From: UBA11358 sp049517655
GTDB taxonomy: Bacteria > Verrucomicrobiota > Verrucomicrobiia > Limisphaerales > UBA11358
DNA: 64,000 nt
Assembly: GCA_049517655.1 (NCBI GenBank)
Contig: JBEKRQ010000002.1
Location: 620,001-684,000 of the forward strand
Reading direction: 5' to 3'
The first letter of the stretch is position 1. Every line of letters begins with the position of its first letter. Positions 17,951 to 26,811 of this stretch are shown in pieces. The position numbers and the translations under genes are program-made. The notes below the pieces were generated by a model that saw nothing but the letters and a program-made list of their open reading frames with translations, did not search any database and was not told where the DNA came from.

Positions 17951-18429
17951 TGCAGAAGCACCAGCAATTCGTCATCCGCGCGCGGCTGGCTCATGCGCTG
18001 GATGGCGTTGAAATTTTTCAACGCATCAACGCTGGGCAACGGTTGCGCTGCAGCCACAAGCACAACGTTTCTGGCGAGCGTCGCGCGATATGCGTTGAGT
18101 TCGTGACGATGAATCCCCAAACCGGCAAACGCAATCACAACGGCGGCAACAGCCGCACGCGGCACGAGCACGCGCCATGTCCAGGTCCAGGACCAGTTTG
18201 TTGCGCGCGGACGCGCGCCTTCGCGTTCGACGGCCTGGAGCACGCGCGCAGTGAAATTGGATGGCATGGGCGCATCAGGCAAACGTGCCAGCGCTTCGCT
18301 CAAGCGCGACTCGATTTCCAAATCCGCCTGCACTTCCGGTTGCGCACCCAGTCCGGCCCGTTCGGCGTCAGTAAGCTTCCGTCGCCAGACCAATTCATGC
18401 AACGGATTCTGGAGCGGCTCATTTTTCAT
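17947..18429 (-). CDS. Small single-span membrane protein, anti-sigma-factor-like
   Basis: The 160-residue product has a charged N-terminal cytoplasmic half (residues 1-80, including LTDAERAGLGAQPEVQADLE), one membrane span (about 86-105, PRAAVAAVVIAFAGLGI) and a periplasmic tail. This topology and the downstream DUF3106 gene resemble anti-sigma/partner pairs that normally follow an ECF sigma factor gene. No sigma factor is encoded next to it, since hemE is divergent, so the assignment is tentative. No zinc anti-sigma HxxxCxxC motif is seen. Confidence 0.6.
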   Translation of the reverse strand: MKNEPLQNPLHELVWRRKLTDAERAGLGAQPEVQADLEIESRLSEALARLPDAPMPSNFTARVLQAVEREGARPRATNWSWTWTWRVLVPRAAVAAVVIAFAGLGIHRHELNAYRATLARNVVLVAAAQPLPSVDALKNFNAIQRMSQPRADDELLVLLQ

Positions 18430-18540
18430 CGTGTCTTTAAGTTAAAAACCGCTGCTCAAACATAGTTGCGCATAAAATTTGCAGGCAATGCGCTGTTCAA
18501 AAACCCCGCAATGTGTTACAGCAACGTGACCAAAAAACAC

Positions 18541-19686
18541 ATGACCGCCGGCCCTGCCGAACAGACAAAATCCGCCGCGCGCACATTGACGAACCGCCGG
18601 CGATTCCTCGACGCTTGCCGCTGCAAAGCTGTTGACCGCCCGCCGGTCTGGCTGATGCGGCAGGCCGGGCGCGCATTGCCGGAATATCGCAAGCTCAAGG
18701 CCAAACATTCCTTTCTCGAACTGGTTCGCACGCCCGAACTCGCCGCCGAAGTGACGCTCCAGCCAATCCGCCGGTTCGATTTTGACGCGGCGATTTTGTT
18801 CAACGACATCCTCGTTGTCGCCGAAGGTTTGGGACAAAAATATCACTTTGACGAAAATAACGGGATCCAAATGGACTTCGCTTTGCGCTCGACGGCTGAC
18901 ATAGCACGGCTCGACACAGCCGCGCTGGTCGAACGCCTGCAATACGTCCCGCGCGCATTAAAGCTCGTTAAAACTGCGCTTGGCGACCGCACAGCGCTCA
19001 TCGGTTTCGCCGGTTCACCGTGGACGCTCGCCACGTTCATGATGGAAGGAGGCCGCGCCGAGCGTTACACCCGCGCGTTGACCCTGTTTCGTGAAAACCG
19101 AAAAACTTATTTCGCACTGGCCAAGAAACTTACTGTCGCCATTACCGCCTATCTCCAGATGCAAATCGCCGCCGGCGTGGATGCACTCCAGATTTTTGAC
19201 AGCCACGGCGGGCATCTCGCGCCCGCGGAATTTCAAGAGGCTTCCGGCCGTTGGATGAAGGAAATTGTAGCGGCACTAAAAGGTAGGGCGGGATCTCCGA
19301 GCACGCCGCGCAAAATTTCGGCGCGGTCTCCGACCGCGCCCTACCTGTCAAACGACAAAGTTCCGATCATCGTTTTTTCGCCCGGCACACACAACAACTG
19401 GGACGACCTCCTCACCACCGGTGCGAACGTGCTGGGTATTGACTGGCAGTTTCCGCTGGCGCAAGCGCGCAAACTGCTGCCCGGCAACATCGGGCTCCAG
19501 GGAAACCTTGCGCCGGCGCTTTTGAGCGACGCCACGCCGGAAGTGGTCGCCGCAGAAACATCGCGGCTGCTTGAAGACATGCGTGGTCGCAAAGGTTATA
19601 TTTTCAATCTCGGCCACGGCGTGCCGCCGGGGGCCAAACTGGGAAATATCACTGTGCTGGTTGAAACTGTTCGTGGTTTTAAATGA
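18541..19686 (+). CDS. hemE: Uroporphyrinogen decarboxylase (carries a palindromic-element insertion)
   Basis: HemE removes four carboxyl groups from uroporphyrinogen III to give coproporphyrinogen III. Signatures: PPVWLMRQAGRALPEYR, FDFDAAILFNDILVVAEGLG, LIGFAGSPWTLATFMMEGG, FDSHGGHLAPAEF and GHGVPPGAKL at the C terminus. The start ATGACC at 18541 is preferred over an upstream ATG because HemE proteins begin shortly before the RFLDAC segment. At 381 residues it is about 25-30 longer than usual; the excess (GRAGSPSTPRKISARSPTAP) is encoded by an inserted palindromic element. It overlaps hemN by four bases. Confidence 0.96.
   Translation: MTAGPAEQTKSAARTLTNRRRFLDACRCKAVDRPPVWLMRQAGRALPEYRKLKAKHSFLELVRTPELAAEVTLQPIRRFDFDAAILFNDILVVAEGLGQKYHFDENNGIQMDFALRSTADIARLDTAALVERLQYVPRALKLVKTALGDRTALIGFAGSPWTLATFMMEGGRAERYTRALTLFRENRKTYFALAKKLTVAITAYLQMQIAAGVDALQIFDSHGGHLAPAEFQEASGRWMKEIVAALKGRAGSPSTPRKISARSPTAPYLSNDKVPIIVFSPGTHNNWDDLLTTGANVLGIDWQFPLAQARKLLPGNIGLQGNLAPALLSDATPEVVAAETSRLLEDMRGRKGYIFNLGHGVPPGAKLGNITVLVETVRGFK
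19281..19346. repeat. Two-hairpin palindromic element inserted in frame in hemE
   Basis: Outer arms AGGTAGGGCG (19281-19290) and CGCCCTACCT (19337-19346) are exact inverted copies. The right inner hairpin GCGCGGTC/GACCGCGC (19321-19339, loop TCC) is perfect and the left is decayed. All 66 bases are open in the hemE frame. Confidence 0.85.
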
Positions 19687-21068
19687 GCACGCTCAAAGTT
19701 GATCTCGACTTGGTGCAGAAATACAACGTGGCGGGGCCGCGTTACACGTCCTACCCGCCCGCCACGAAGTTCACCAACACGGTTGCATGGCCGGAACTGG
19801 CCGAAAAAATTTCCAGGAACAACCAGTCCGGGCGCGACCTTTCGCTCTATTTCCACATTCCATTTTGCGAGACACTCTGCTGGTTTTGTGGCTGCACCAC
19901 CGCCATCACGCTCAACCACAAACAAGGCGACACCTACATCCGTTATCTTGAAAAGGAAGTCGCGCAGATGGCCAGGCTGCTCAATCCGCGACGCAAAGTC
20001 GTCCAGCTTCACTGGGGCGGCGGCTCGCCGACGTTTTTGTCGCCCGGCCAAATCCGCCGGCTTGGCGGCATCATCCACAAGCATTTTACGTTTTCAGATG
20101 ACATCGAGGCCGGTGTGGAAATTGATCCGCGCCGTTTGACGCGCGAACACATCGTTGCCTTGCGCGAAATCGGCTTTAACCGCGCATCGCTCGGTGTGCA
20201 GGATTTTGAGCCGAAAGTGCAGGAAGCCGTTCATCGAATTCAACCGCGAGAGATGAACGAACAAGTGCTGGGCTGGACGCGTGAACTCGGCTTCAGTTCC
20301 GTCAGCTTCGACCTCATCTACGGCCTGCCGCATCAAACTGTCGAATCCTTCAACCGCACGCTCGACATCGTGCTCGAGATGAAACCCGACCGGCTCGCTG
20401 TTTTCAGCTACGCGCATGTGCCATGGATCAAACCCGCGCAAAAGATTCTGGAACAATCCCGCAATGCGGGACTGCCGACGCCCGAACTGAAATTGGAACT
20501 GCTCAAAAACGCCATCGAGCGTCTTACCGAAAATAATCGCTACGTTTACATCGGCATGGACCATTTTGCGCGGCCTGATGATGAGTTGGTGGCGGCACAA
20601 CGCGCCAAAACCCTGCAACGGAATTTTCAGGGTTACAGCACCCGTGCTGGCGCGGACATTTATGCATTCGGCATGTCCGCCATTTCGCAAATTCCCGATG
20701 CCTACTGGCAGAATGAAAAGGAGCTGCCGGATTATTACGCTGCACTTGATGCCGGCAAAAACCCACTCGCCCGTGGATACTTCATGACCGACGAGGACAA
20801 AATCCGCCGCGAAACCATCATGCGCGTGATGTGCGACCTCTCGCTCGATTATGCCGCGATGTCGCAGAAGCTCGGCATCAACTTCGCGCAACACTTTGCC
20901 AACGAACTTGCTGCGCTCGCGCCATTTGAAGCCGACGGTTTGGTGCGTCGTTCGTCCTCGGGTCTCGAAGTCACTGACACCGGCCGCCTGTTCATCCGCA
21001 ATATTGCAATGTGCTTTGACAACACCCTCGCGCCGGTGGGCGAGCGGAAACATTCGAGGACAATATGA
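19683..21068 (+). CDS. hemN: Oxygen-independent coproporphyrinogen III dehydrogenase
   Basis: Radical SAM enzyme of 461 residues that oxidatively decarboxylates coproporphyrinogen III to protoporphyrinogen IX without oxygen. The [4Fe-4S] SAM motif is CxxxCxxC in YFHIPFCETLCWFCGC (Cys62, 66, 69) with the extra Cys71 typical of true HemN. GGGSPTFLSP and LGVQDFEPKVQEAVHRIQP follow. The HemN N-terminal YNVAGPRYTSYPPATKF is present, which separates it from HemW. It is joined to hemE and the oxidase gene by ATGA overlaps. Confidence 0.97.
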   Translation: MSTLKVDLDLVQKYNVAGPRYTSYPPATKFTNTVAWPELAEKISRNNQSGRDLSLYFHIPFCETLCWFCGCTTAITLNHKQGDTYIRYLEKEVAQMARLLNPRRKVVQLHWGGGSPTFLSPGQIRRLGGIIHKHFTFSDDIEAGVEIDPRRLTREHIVALREIGFNRASLGVQDFEPKVQEAVHRIQPREMNEQVLGWTRELGFSSVSFDLIYGLPHQTVESFNRTLDIVLEMKPDRLAVFSYAHVPWIKPAQKILEQSRNAGLPTPELKLELLKNAIERLTENNRYVYIGMDHFARPDDELVAAQRAKTLQRNFQGYSTRAGADIYAFGMSAISQIPDAYWQNEKELPDYYAALDAGKNPLARGYFMTDEDKIRRETIMRVMCDLSLDYAAMSQKLGINFAQHFANELAALAPFEADGLVRRSSSGLEVTDTGRLFIRNIAMCFDNTLAPVGERKHSRTI

Positions 21069-22486
21069 AATCCGTCGCCATCATCGGGGCCGGCATCACG
21101 GGTTTGACCGCTGCATTTTACCTGAAACGCAAAGGCATTCCAGTCACGGTTTACGAAGCCGGCGAACGAGTCGGCGGCGTCATTAAATCCGTCCGGCAGG
21201 ATGGTTATCTGGCCGAATTCGGGCCGAACACGATTCTCGAAACGTCGCCTAAAATCACTCAATTCATCCGCGACACGGGTTTGGAATCGCGACGAGTGAA
21301 TTCTAACCCCAAGGCCGAAGCGCGTTATGTTGTCCGTTACAAACAGCCGATCGCGATGCCGTCGCCGATCGGTTTTTTTACGACGGAACTTTTCACCGCC
21401 AAAGCCAAGCTGGCTGTGTTGCGCGAACCGTTCGTGCCGCGTCGCCGGGACAAAAAAGAAGAAAGTGTTGCTGAGTTTGTTGTGCGCCGTCTGAATCAGG
21501 AATTTCTTGATCACGCCATTGACGCGCTGGTCGCCGGCGTTTATGCAGGTGATCCTTACAAACTGTCCCTGCCGCAGGCGTTTCCGAGGCTTGCCGAACT
21601 CGAATCGCGTTATGGTTCGCTCATCAAAGGCCAGATTTTCGGCGCGCGCGAACGCAAACGGCGCGGCGAAATTGCCAAAGACCGAGCGCCGAAATTTTCG
21701 TTCGACGAAGGCTTGCAGGTTTTGCCCGACGCGTTGCACGAACAGCTTGGCGACGCGGTAAAATTGAGCACGGCGGTTACAAAACTCACGCAAATGGAGG
21801 GTGGATGGCAGGTTTCGACTTCTTCGGGCGAAGGAGAACACAGTGCGGTGATTTATGCGGGCACGGCCCACAAATTGGCGGAGTTGAAGGTGATATTGGG
21901 TAGGGCCGCGCTGCCGCGCGGCCCAGAAATTGGGGCGGCGCAGCAGCACCGCCCTACCGATAAAATTGATTTTGCCGCGTTTTCCGAAATCCGTTATCCA
22001 CCGGTGGCGAGCGTGGTTTTGGGTTTCCGGCGCAAGGATGTCAAACATCCATGTGAAGGTTACGGCATGTTGATTCCAAAAATCGAAGGCTTCAAAATTC
22101 TTGGCACGATTTTTTCATCGTCACTGTTTCCAAACCGCGCGCCTGCCGGACATCTCACGCTCACGAGCTACATCGGCGGCGAGCGGCAGCCGGAACTCGC
22201 ATTGTTGCCGCCGGACAGACTTGTCGCAATGACGCGTGAGGATTTGCGCGTGCTGCTCGGTGTCAATGGCGAGCCGACGTTTCGGTTCACCGTGCTTTAT
22301 CCCAAGGCAATCCCGCAATATAACGTCGGCTACGGTCGCTATCGCGAATGGATGAATGAAATCGAAAACAAGGCCGCCGGACTTTTTTTTGCCGGCCACT
22401 ATCGTGACGGCGTTTCACTGGGCGATTCGATTATGTCCGGTTGTAACATTACAGTGCGCGTGGAAAAATTTCTGAAAACCAGATGA
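21065..22486 (+). CDS. hemG: Protoporphyrinogen/coproporphyrinogen oxidase, FAD-dependent (carries a palindromic-element insertion)
   Basis: Flavin oxidoreductase of the HemY/PPOX type, called hemG in some nomenclatures, 473 residues. The FAD-binding motif is VAIIGAGITGLTAAFYLKR, followed by GERVGGVIKS; the C-terminal FAD motif is GLFFAGHYRDGVSLGDSI. It oxidises protoporphyrinogen IX to protoporphyrin IX. Residues VILGRAALPRGPEIGAAQ and onward come from an inserted palindromic element just before the conserved YPPVASVVLGF strand. Pairing this normally oxygen-using enzyme with HemN is common in facultative bacteria. ATGA overlaps link both neighbours. Confidence 0.94.
   Translation: MKSVAIIGAGITGLTAAFYLKRKGIPVTVYEAGERVGGVIKSVRQDGYLAEFGPNTILETSPKITQFIRDTGLESRRVNSNPKAEARYVVRYKQPIAMPSPIGFFTTELFTAKAKLAVLREPFVPRRRDKKEESVAEFVVRRLNQEFLDHAIDALVAGVYAGDPYKLSLPQAFPRLAELESRYGSLIKGQIFGARERKRRGEIAKDRAPKFSFDEGLQVLPDALHEQLGDAVKLSTAVTKLTQMEGGWQVSTSSGEGEHSAVIYAGTAHKLAELKVILGRAALPRGPEIGAAQQHRPTDKIDFAAFSEIRYPPVASVVLGFRRKDVKHPCEGYGMLIPKIEGFKILGTIFSSSLFPNRAPAGHLTLTSYIGGERQPELALLPPDRLVAMTREDLRVLLGVNGEPTFRFTVLYPKAIPQYNVGYGRYREWMNEIENKAAGLFFAGHYRDGVSLGDSIMSGCNITVRVEKFLKTR
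21899..21958. repeat. Two-hairpin palindromic element inserted in frame in the PPOX gene
   Basis: Outer arms GGTAGGGC (21899-21906) and GCCCTACC (21951-21958) enclose GGGCCGCG/CGCGGCCC (21903-21924) and GGGCGG/CCGCCC (21933-21954). The frame stays open through the element and adds about 20 residues. Confidence 0.87.
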
Positions 22487-23493
22487 GCAAAGGCGTTTTG
22501 CTGGTTAATCTTGGTTCGCCGGATTCGGCGTCCGTCGGCGACGTGCGGCGTTACTTGCGCGAATTTTTGATGGACAGGCGCGTGATGGACACGCCGTGGC
22601 TGTTGCGCGCGTTCATTGTTGGCATGATTCTCATCAGGCGGCCGAAGCAATCCGCCGAGGCTTATCGCAAAATTTGGATGCCCGAAGGTTCGCCGCTCAT
22701 CGTCACAAGCAGACACATTCAAGCTGAATTGCAAAAGCATGTAAACGCGCCGGTTGAACTGGCGATGCGGTATCAGAATCCGTCCATTCCCAACGCGATT
22801 CGGAAATTGCGCGAGCGCGGCGTGGACGAACTGTTTTTAATTCCACTGTTTCCGCACTACGCAATGCCGAGCTACGAATCCGCCGTCGAGCGCGTAAAGA
22901 AAGTCGCGGTCAAACTGGCGCCGCAAATGCGAATTGTCGTGCAGCCGCCGTATTTTGATTCACCGGATTACATCACGGCGCTGGTGGCGAGCGCGGAAAA
23001 TGGTTTACGACAAGGCTATGACCATTTGCTGTTCAGTTTTCACGGCATGCCGGAGCGGCAAATCAAAAAAACCGACCCGACGGGCTGTCATTGTCTGGTG
23101 AAGGAAAATTGCTGCGAAGTTGCCAGTCCGGCGCACGCCACGTGTTATCGCGCGCAGTGTTTTAAAACCGTCGCCGCATTTGTAAAGCAGGCCGGCGTGC
23201 CCGCCGGAAAATTTTCCGTGTCGTTTCAATCCCGTCTTGGCCGCGACCCGTGGCTGAAACCCTACACGGATTTTGAACTCGCGGCGCTGCCGAAACGCAG
23301 CGTCAGAAAACTGCTGGTCATTTGCCCGGCATTCGTTTCGGATTGTCTGGAAACACTGGAAGAAATCGGCATTCGCGGGCGCAAGACGTTTTTGTCCGCG
23401 GGCGGAAAGGAATTCGCGCAAATTCCGTGTCTGAACGGGCATCCGCTCTGGATTGCGGCGCTGGAGAAAATAATCAGGCGATTTTTATCCTGA
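22483..23493 (+). CDS. hemH: Ferrochelatase
   Basis: HemH inserts ferrous iron into the porphyrin ring, the last step of haem synthesis in this operon. Family features over 336 residues: KGVLLVNLGSPDSAS at the N terminus, RYQNPSIPNAI, FLIPLFPHYA and the active-site His in LLFSFHGMPERQ. A Cys-rich stretch (GCHCLVKENCCE, then CYRAQCF) sits where many bacterial ferrochelatases carry [2Fe-2S]-ligating or metal-binding cysteines. The conserved Glu region near the C terminus is FVSDCLETLEEI. It overlaps the oxidase gene by four bases. Confidence 0.96.
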   Translation: MSKGVLLVNLGSPDSASVGDVRRYLREFLMDRRVMDTPWLLRAFIVGMILIRRPKQSAEAYRKIWMPEGSPLIVTSRHIQAELQKHVNAPVELAMRYQNPSIPNAIRKLRERGVDELFLIPLFPHYAMPSYESAVERVKKVAVKLAPQMRIVVQPPYFDSPDYITALVASAENGLRQGYDHLLFSFHGMPERQIKKTDPTGCHCLVKENCCEVASPAHATCYRAQCFKTVAAFVKQAGVPAGKFSVSFQSRLGRDPWLKPYTDFELAALPKRSVRKLLVICPAFVSDCLETLEEIGIRGRKTFLSAGGKEFAQIPCLNGHPLWIAALEKIIRRFLS

Positions 23494-23502
23494 AACGGCG
23501 GC

Positions 23503-24117
23503 TCACTCCTCCGGTTTGGAACCTTTGGTGAAAAAGACAAACGGCAGTTTCACCGTTACCGGCAGAAACTTTAAAAACCCCTTTTTCTTTGGTTTTTCAC
23601 CGCCGGCGATGCGCTTGCACTTGTGGCCGCAAAGCGGGCAGAGAAACAGCAGGGGGCCGCCTTTGCGCTGGAGCACGCGCACACAACTGCCGCACATGAC
23701 TTCTTTGCAGTGCGTGCATTTATAAGCAACCTGCACGCGCGGGTGGCGGGGGCACAGCATCGCGCCGCCTTCCAACATCACCGGCGGCTTCGGACGCTCT
23801 CGTTCAAACTTCGGAATCGCAACCTTGACATCGGTGTTTTCAACAAACAATTCCACGTCGCCCAGATTCACCGTCTGGCCCGGAAGCAGCCGCGCCTCTT
23901 TGACCGGCTTGCCGTTGACGAATGTGCCGTTTGTCGAATTGCAATCGCGAATCATCACGCCGTCATTTGACAACACCAACTCGCAGTGCGCGAAAGACAC
24001 GGTGGAATGTTCAATGGGAAAATCGCAGTCCGGGTCGCGCCCGACGTGATTGACGCCGAGGCGCAATTCCAACGTCCGGCCTTTCAAATCCTCTGTCTTG
24101 ATGAGAAGTCTGGCCAT
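23503..24117 (-). CDS. FHA-domain protein with B-box-like zinc fingers
   Basis: The start at 24117 (MARLLIKTEDLKGRTLELRL) is preceded by GAGGAA; an upstream ATG would add unlikely sequence. Residues 1-95 form an FHA domain that binds phosphothreonine: GRDPDCDF, the Ser/His pair in STVSFAHCEL, and NSTNGTFVNG. The middle holds a Cys/His-rich segment (CPRHPRVQVAYKCTHC, then CGSC and CPLCGHKCK) that looks like a B-box or double zinc ribbon. The C terminus is basic and hydrophobic (KKKGFLKFLPVTVKLPFVF). It probably links Ser/Thr kinase signalling to a partner; no kinase gene is nearby. Confidence 0.85.
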   Translation of the reverse strand: MARLLIKTEDLKGRTLELRLGVNHVGRDPDCDFPIEHSTVSFAHCELVLSNDGVMIRDCNSTNGTFVNGKPVKEARLLPGQTVNLGDVELFVENTDVKVAIPKFERERPKPPVMLEGGAMLCPRHPRVQVAYKCTHCKEVMCGSCVRVLQRKGGPLLFLCPLCGHKCKRIAGGEKPKKKGFLKFLPVTVKLPFVFFTKGSKPEE

Positions 24118-24257
24118 AATTCCTCTAAATCCAGTCTGACTTTGCACACTTGGGGAATGGAAGTCGAGCGGAAAATAAACCCATTCTGGTGGCGCGATGA
24201 TTCGCGTCACATTTTTTCAATACCGGGTGACCCGGCGGCCTATTGCAATTCATTTTT

Positions 24258-24314
24258 CATAATCCCAATCCTGCTCTTAACCGTAATCGTCGGGCAAATC
24301 GGATTAAGATTATG
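24258..24314. repeat. Imperfect palindrome between two minus-strand genes
   Basis: CATAATC-3-ATCC (24258-24271) and GGAT-3-GATTATG (24301-24314) are inverted around 29 bases. The spacer contains degenerate short repeats (TCTTAACCGTAATCGTCGG). It sits between the DMT permease stop and the FHA gene start and could act as a 3' hairpin or be a decayed insertion. The rest of the gap 24118-24321 shows nothing else. Confidence 0.45.
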
Positions 24315-24321
24315 AAATGGT

Positions 24322-25242
24322 TCAACGCGAGAACGTCAGGCCTATCACGCCAACGACGGCGACGAGACCGCCGACAAGCGAACGTGTGGTGATTTTTTCA
24401 CCTTCAAAAACGCGCGCCAGGGGCAGCATGATAATGGGCGTCGTGGCGATGATGGCGGTGACAATGCCGGTGGGCGTGTTTTCGAGCGCCCATTGCATGC
24501 AACTCACGCCGACCGTCTGGCCAGCAAGGCTGTTGGCCACGACCCATGGCCAAAGGCGACGCCATTTCTCCAGCGAAATCTGAAAACTTTTTGATTCAAG
24601 TACGCTGCCGTGCGCATGAGCGCTGCGCCATTTCACAATCAATAAAAGAATGCCCAGCGCAATCACACCGCCGCCGACGCGCTGATAACCAGTCGTACCG
24701 GGGTCGGGATGTTGTCCCGCCGCGTGTGCGACAGCGTAGGCTTTGCGGCTCAACACCGCACCCAGCGCGCCGCCAAGCGCCGCAACGACGGCGTATAAAA
24801 TTCCAACGAGCATCCGGCGCGGCGCAATTTTTAAATGATCGCCCGGCGCGAGCGCGACGGCCACGCCGACTAAGATGACCGCGATGCAAAACAATTCGGC
24901 GCCGGTCAACGTGGTTTTCAGCCAAAGCAATTCGATGACCATGGCAAATGGCACGGTGAGGCATTGCGTGAGCAAAACCGTCCGGCGGCTGCCGAGTCGC
25001 GGTAACGCCTGGAAAAAGCCGCTGTCGCCCAGGCCGATGCCCGCCAAGCCGCTCAAAACAAAAATGGGAAACGCGTTACCTTCAAAACCGGTGCCGAAAG
25101 TGTTCGCCCAAATGGCGAGGAAACCGGTTGCCAGACAGGCACGCCAAAAATTGGCTTCCACGCCGCCGATTTGCGTGGACGTGCGATGGCCGCAAATTGC
25201 GGAAATGGAAAACAACAGCGTGGTCAAAAGCGCGGCGAGCAT
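24322..25242 (-). CDS. EamA/DMT-family transporter
   Basis: The 306-residue protein has about ten hydrophobic spans in two EamA repeats. The first half includes VEANFWRACLATGFLAIWA and ALPRLGSRRTVLLTQCLTVPFAM; the second ends NTPTGIVTAIIATTPIIMLPLARVFEGEK in shortened form (TPIIMLPLARVFEGE), a typical DMT motif. Such proteins export or import metabolites across the inner membrane. The substrate cannot be inferred from sequence or neighbours. Confidence 0.9.
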   Translation of the reverse strand: MLAALLTTLLFSISAICGHRTSTQIGGVEANFWRACLATGFLAIWANTFGTGFEGNAFPIFVLSGLAGIGLGDSGFFQALPRLGSRRTVLLTQCLTVPFAMVIELLWLKTTLTGAELFCIAVILVGVAVALAPGDHLKIAPRRMLVGILYAVVAALGGALGAVLSRKAYAVAHAAGQHPDPGTTGYQRVGGGVIALGILLLIVKWRSAHAHGSVLESKSFQISLEKWRRLWPWVVANSLAGQTVGVSCMQWALENTPTGIVTAIIATTPIIMLPLARVFEGEKITTRSLVGGLVAVVGVIGLTFSR

Positions 25243-25257
25243 GGAACACGCGTGGGA

Positions 25258-25605
25258 TTACAGTTGATCGTAATACTCGTCCGGGGCGATGTCACCGGCG
25301 TCTTCGGCTTTCACACCGCTTTCCTCGGGAATTTCGCCGTTTTCCTCGGAAATTTTGGCGATGTCCGGCTCAACCAAGAGCTTGTTCCTGTCCTTCTTGG
25401 AAACTCGTTTGATGCGAAAATGTCCGGTAGCGTCTGATTCGAGAATGCCGCGTCCCACCATGCGAAGGAGAGCCTGCATGGCCCATTCCGGTTCTTCCTG
25501 GAACCGCTGCTTGCTCCCAGCGCGACGGCAAATTTCGCGCATGGCAACAAACTGACCTCTCCATGATTTCAGGAAACGAAAAATATCACGCTCATCCGCA
25601 TCCAT
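25258..25605 (-). CDS. Small protein with possible winged-helix fold, function unknown
   Basis: The start at 25605 (MDADERDIFRFLKSWRGQF) gives 115 residues; an ATG 39 bases upstream is possible. Residues 1-70 have the length and pattern of a winged helix (FVAMREICRRAG as helices, then ALLRMVGRGILESDATGHFRI as recognition helix and wing). The C-terminal third is strongly acidic (EENGEIPEESGVKAEDAG). It lies 15 bases after the DMT gene end, on the same strand. No family name can be given. Confidence 0.6.
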   Translation of the reverse strand: MDADERDIFRFLKSWRGQFVAMREICRRAGSKQRFQEEPEWAMQALLRMVGRGILESDATGHFRIKRVSKKDRNKLLVEPDIAKISEENGEIPEESGVKAEDAGDIAPDEYYDQL

Positions 25606-25666
25606 GGCATGAAACTGGCAAAATACACCGGCGGAGTCGAACAATTAAAGTGCCAGCCATCCACCT

Positions 25667-26638
25667 TTGCACCACGGCAATCTTTTTGACACCGCATTTG
25701 CGCGCCGCCTTGCGCTGACGCGTCTCGCCAGCGCGCTCGGCAACATCAACATGGGCCATTTCATTCCCGACTACACCGCATATGAAGAATTGTTGAGCGT
25801 GTTCAAGGCGTTCACGCCCATCCCGATTCTGCTCCGCGCCGGGGACAGCTACAAAATTTCGTCTGCCGATTTGAAGGAGGAAATTCTCGGACGCGGCTTG
25901 AGCGCGCTGCTCGTCAGCAATCCGTGCAATCCCACCGGCCAGCTCATGGAAGGCAAAGAACTCGCCGTGTGGTGCGACCTCGCACGCGAGTGCCAGTGCT
26001 CGATAATCTTCGACGAATTTTATTCGCACTACATTTACACCAGCGCAAATCCGGAGAAACCGAAAATGGTTTCCGCCGCCGAATTCGTCGAGGACGTGGA
26101 ACGCGACCCGATTGTCGTTGTGGACGGCCTGACGAAAAACTGGCGTTATCCCGGCTGGCGCATTAGTTGGACACTCGGTCCAAAGGCCGTGATTGAAGCC
26201 ATTGCGAGCGCCGGTTCGTTTCTTGACGGCGGCGCGAACCATCCGTTCCAAAACGCCGCGCTGACGCTGCTCGATCCCAGGAATGCCGAACAGGAAACGC
26301 TCGCCATCCAAAAACATTTCAGACGCAAACGCGCGCTGCTGTTGAAACGGCTCAAGGCATTGAACATCGGCGTGGACGTCGCGCCCGCTGGCGCGTTTTA
26401 TGTTTGGGCGAACCTCGCGCGCCTGCCCGTGCCGCTCGACGACGGCATGAATTTTTTCCGGGAAGGCTTGAAGGAGAAAGTCATCGTCGTGCCGGGTGTG
26501 TTTTTCGACGTGAACCCCGGCAACCGCCGCGCCACCGCGCGCTACAAAAATTACTGCCGCATCAGCTTCGGCCCGGAAATTGAAAAATTGGAACTCGGCC
26601 TCAATGCCTTCGAACGCGTCATCGCGAAGTTCAAATGA
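25667..26638 (+). CDS. Class I/II PLP-dependent aminotransferase, apparently 5'-truncated
   Basis: The fold-type I core is intact: SNPCNPTG, FDEFYSHYIY (Asp that contacts the PLP nitrogen, Tyr), the Schiff-base Lys in DGLTKNWRYPGWR, and the carboxylate-binding Arg in YCRISFG. However, the product is only 323 residues from a TTG at 25667, against 390-430 for the family, and the first recognisable family sequence (LASALGNINMGHFIPDYTAYEEL) corresponds to roughly residue 100 of full-length enzymes. An in-frame TAA at 25646 blocks upstream extension. It may be a truncated pseudogene or a gene with a sequence error near its start. Confidence 0.7.
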   Translation: MHHGNLFDTAFARRLALTRLASALGNINMGHFIPDYTAYEELLSVFKAFTPIPILLRAGDSYKISSADLKEEILGRGLSALLVSNPCNPTGQLMEGKELAVWCDLARECQCSIIFDEFYSHYIYTSANPEKPKMVSAAEFVEDVERDPIVVVDGLTKNWRYPGWRISWTLGPKAVIEAIASAGSFLDGGANHPFQNAALTLLDPRNAEQETLAIQKHFRRKRALLLKRLKALNIGVDVAPAGAFYVWANLARLPVPLDDGMNFFREGLKEKVIVVPGVFFDVNPGNRRATARYKNYCRISFGPEIEKLELGLNAFERVIAKFK

Positions 26639-26641
26639 AAT

Positions 26642-26749
26642 GGTAGAGACGGCTCGTCCACCCTCCGCGGTAACTGCTACGGAGGACGGGCCGAGCCGTC
26701 CGTTGGGAAACGGAATTTCCGCTGGACGCGCGGGCCGCGCGTCCCTACC
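26642..26749. repeat. Large palindromic element, GGTAG family, intergenic
   Basis: Outer arms GGTAGAGACG (26642-26651) and CGTCCCTACC (26740-26749) match with one change. Inside are GACGGCTCG/CGAGCCGTC enclosing CCTCCG/CGGAGG, and a separate hairpin GGACGCGCG/CGCGCGTCC. This longer, nested copy fills the gap between the aminotransferase gene and nadC, starting three bases after the stop codon. Confidence 0.75.
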
Positions 26750-26811
26750 GCAGAAAGATTGTGCTTCCGTTTTTACTTTTCCATTTTTCCATTCACCTTC
26801 ATCCTGACGGC

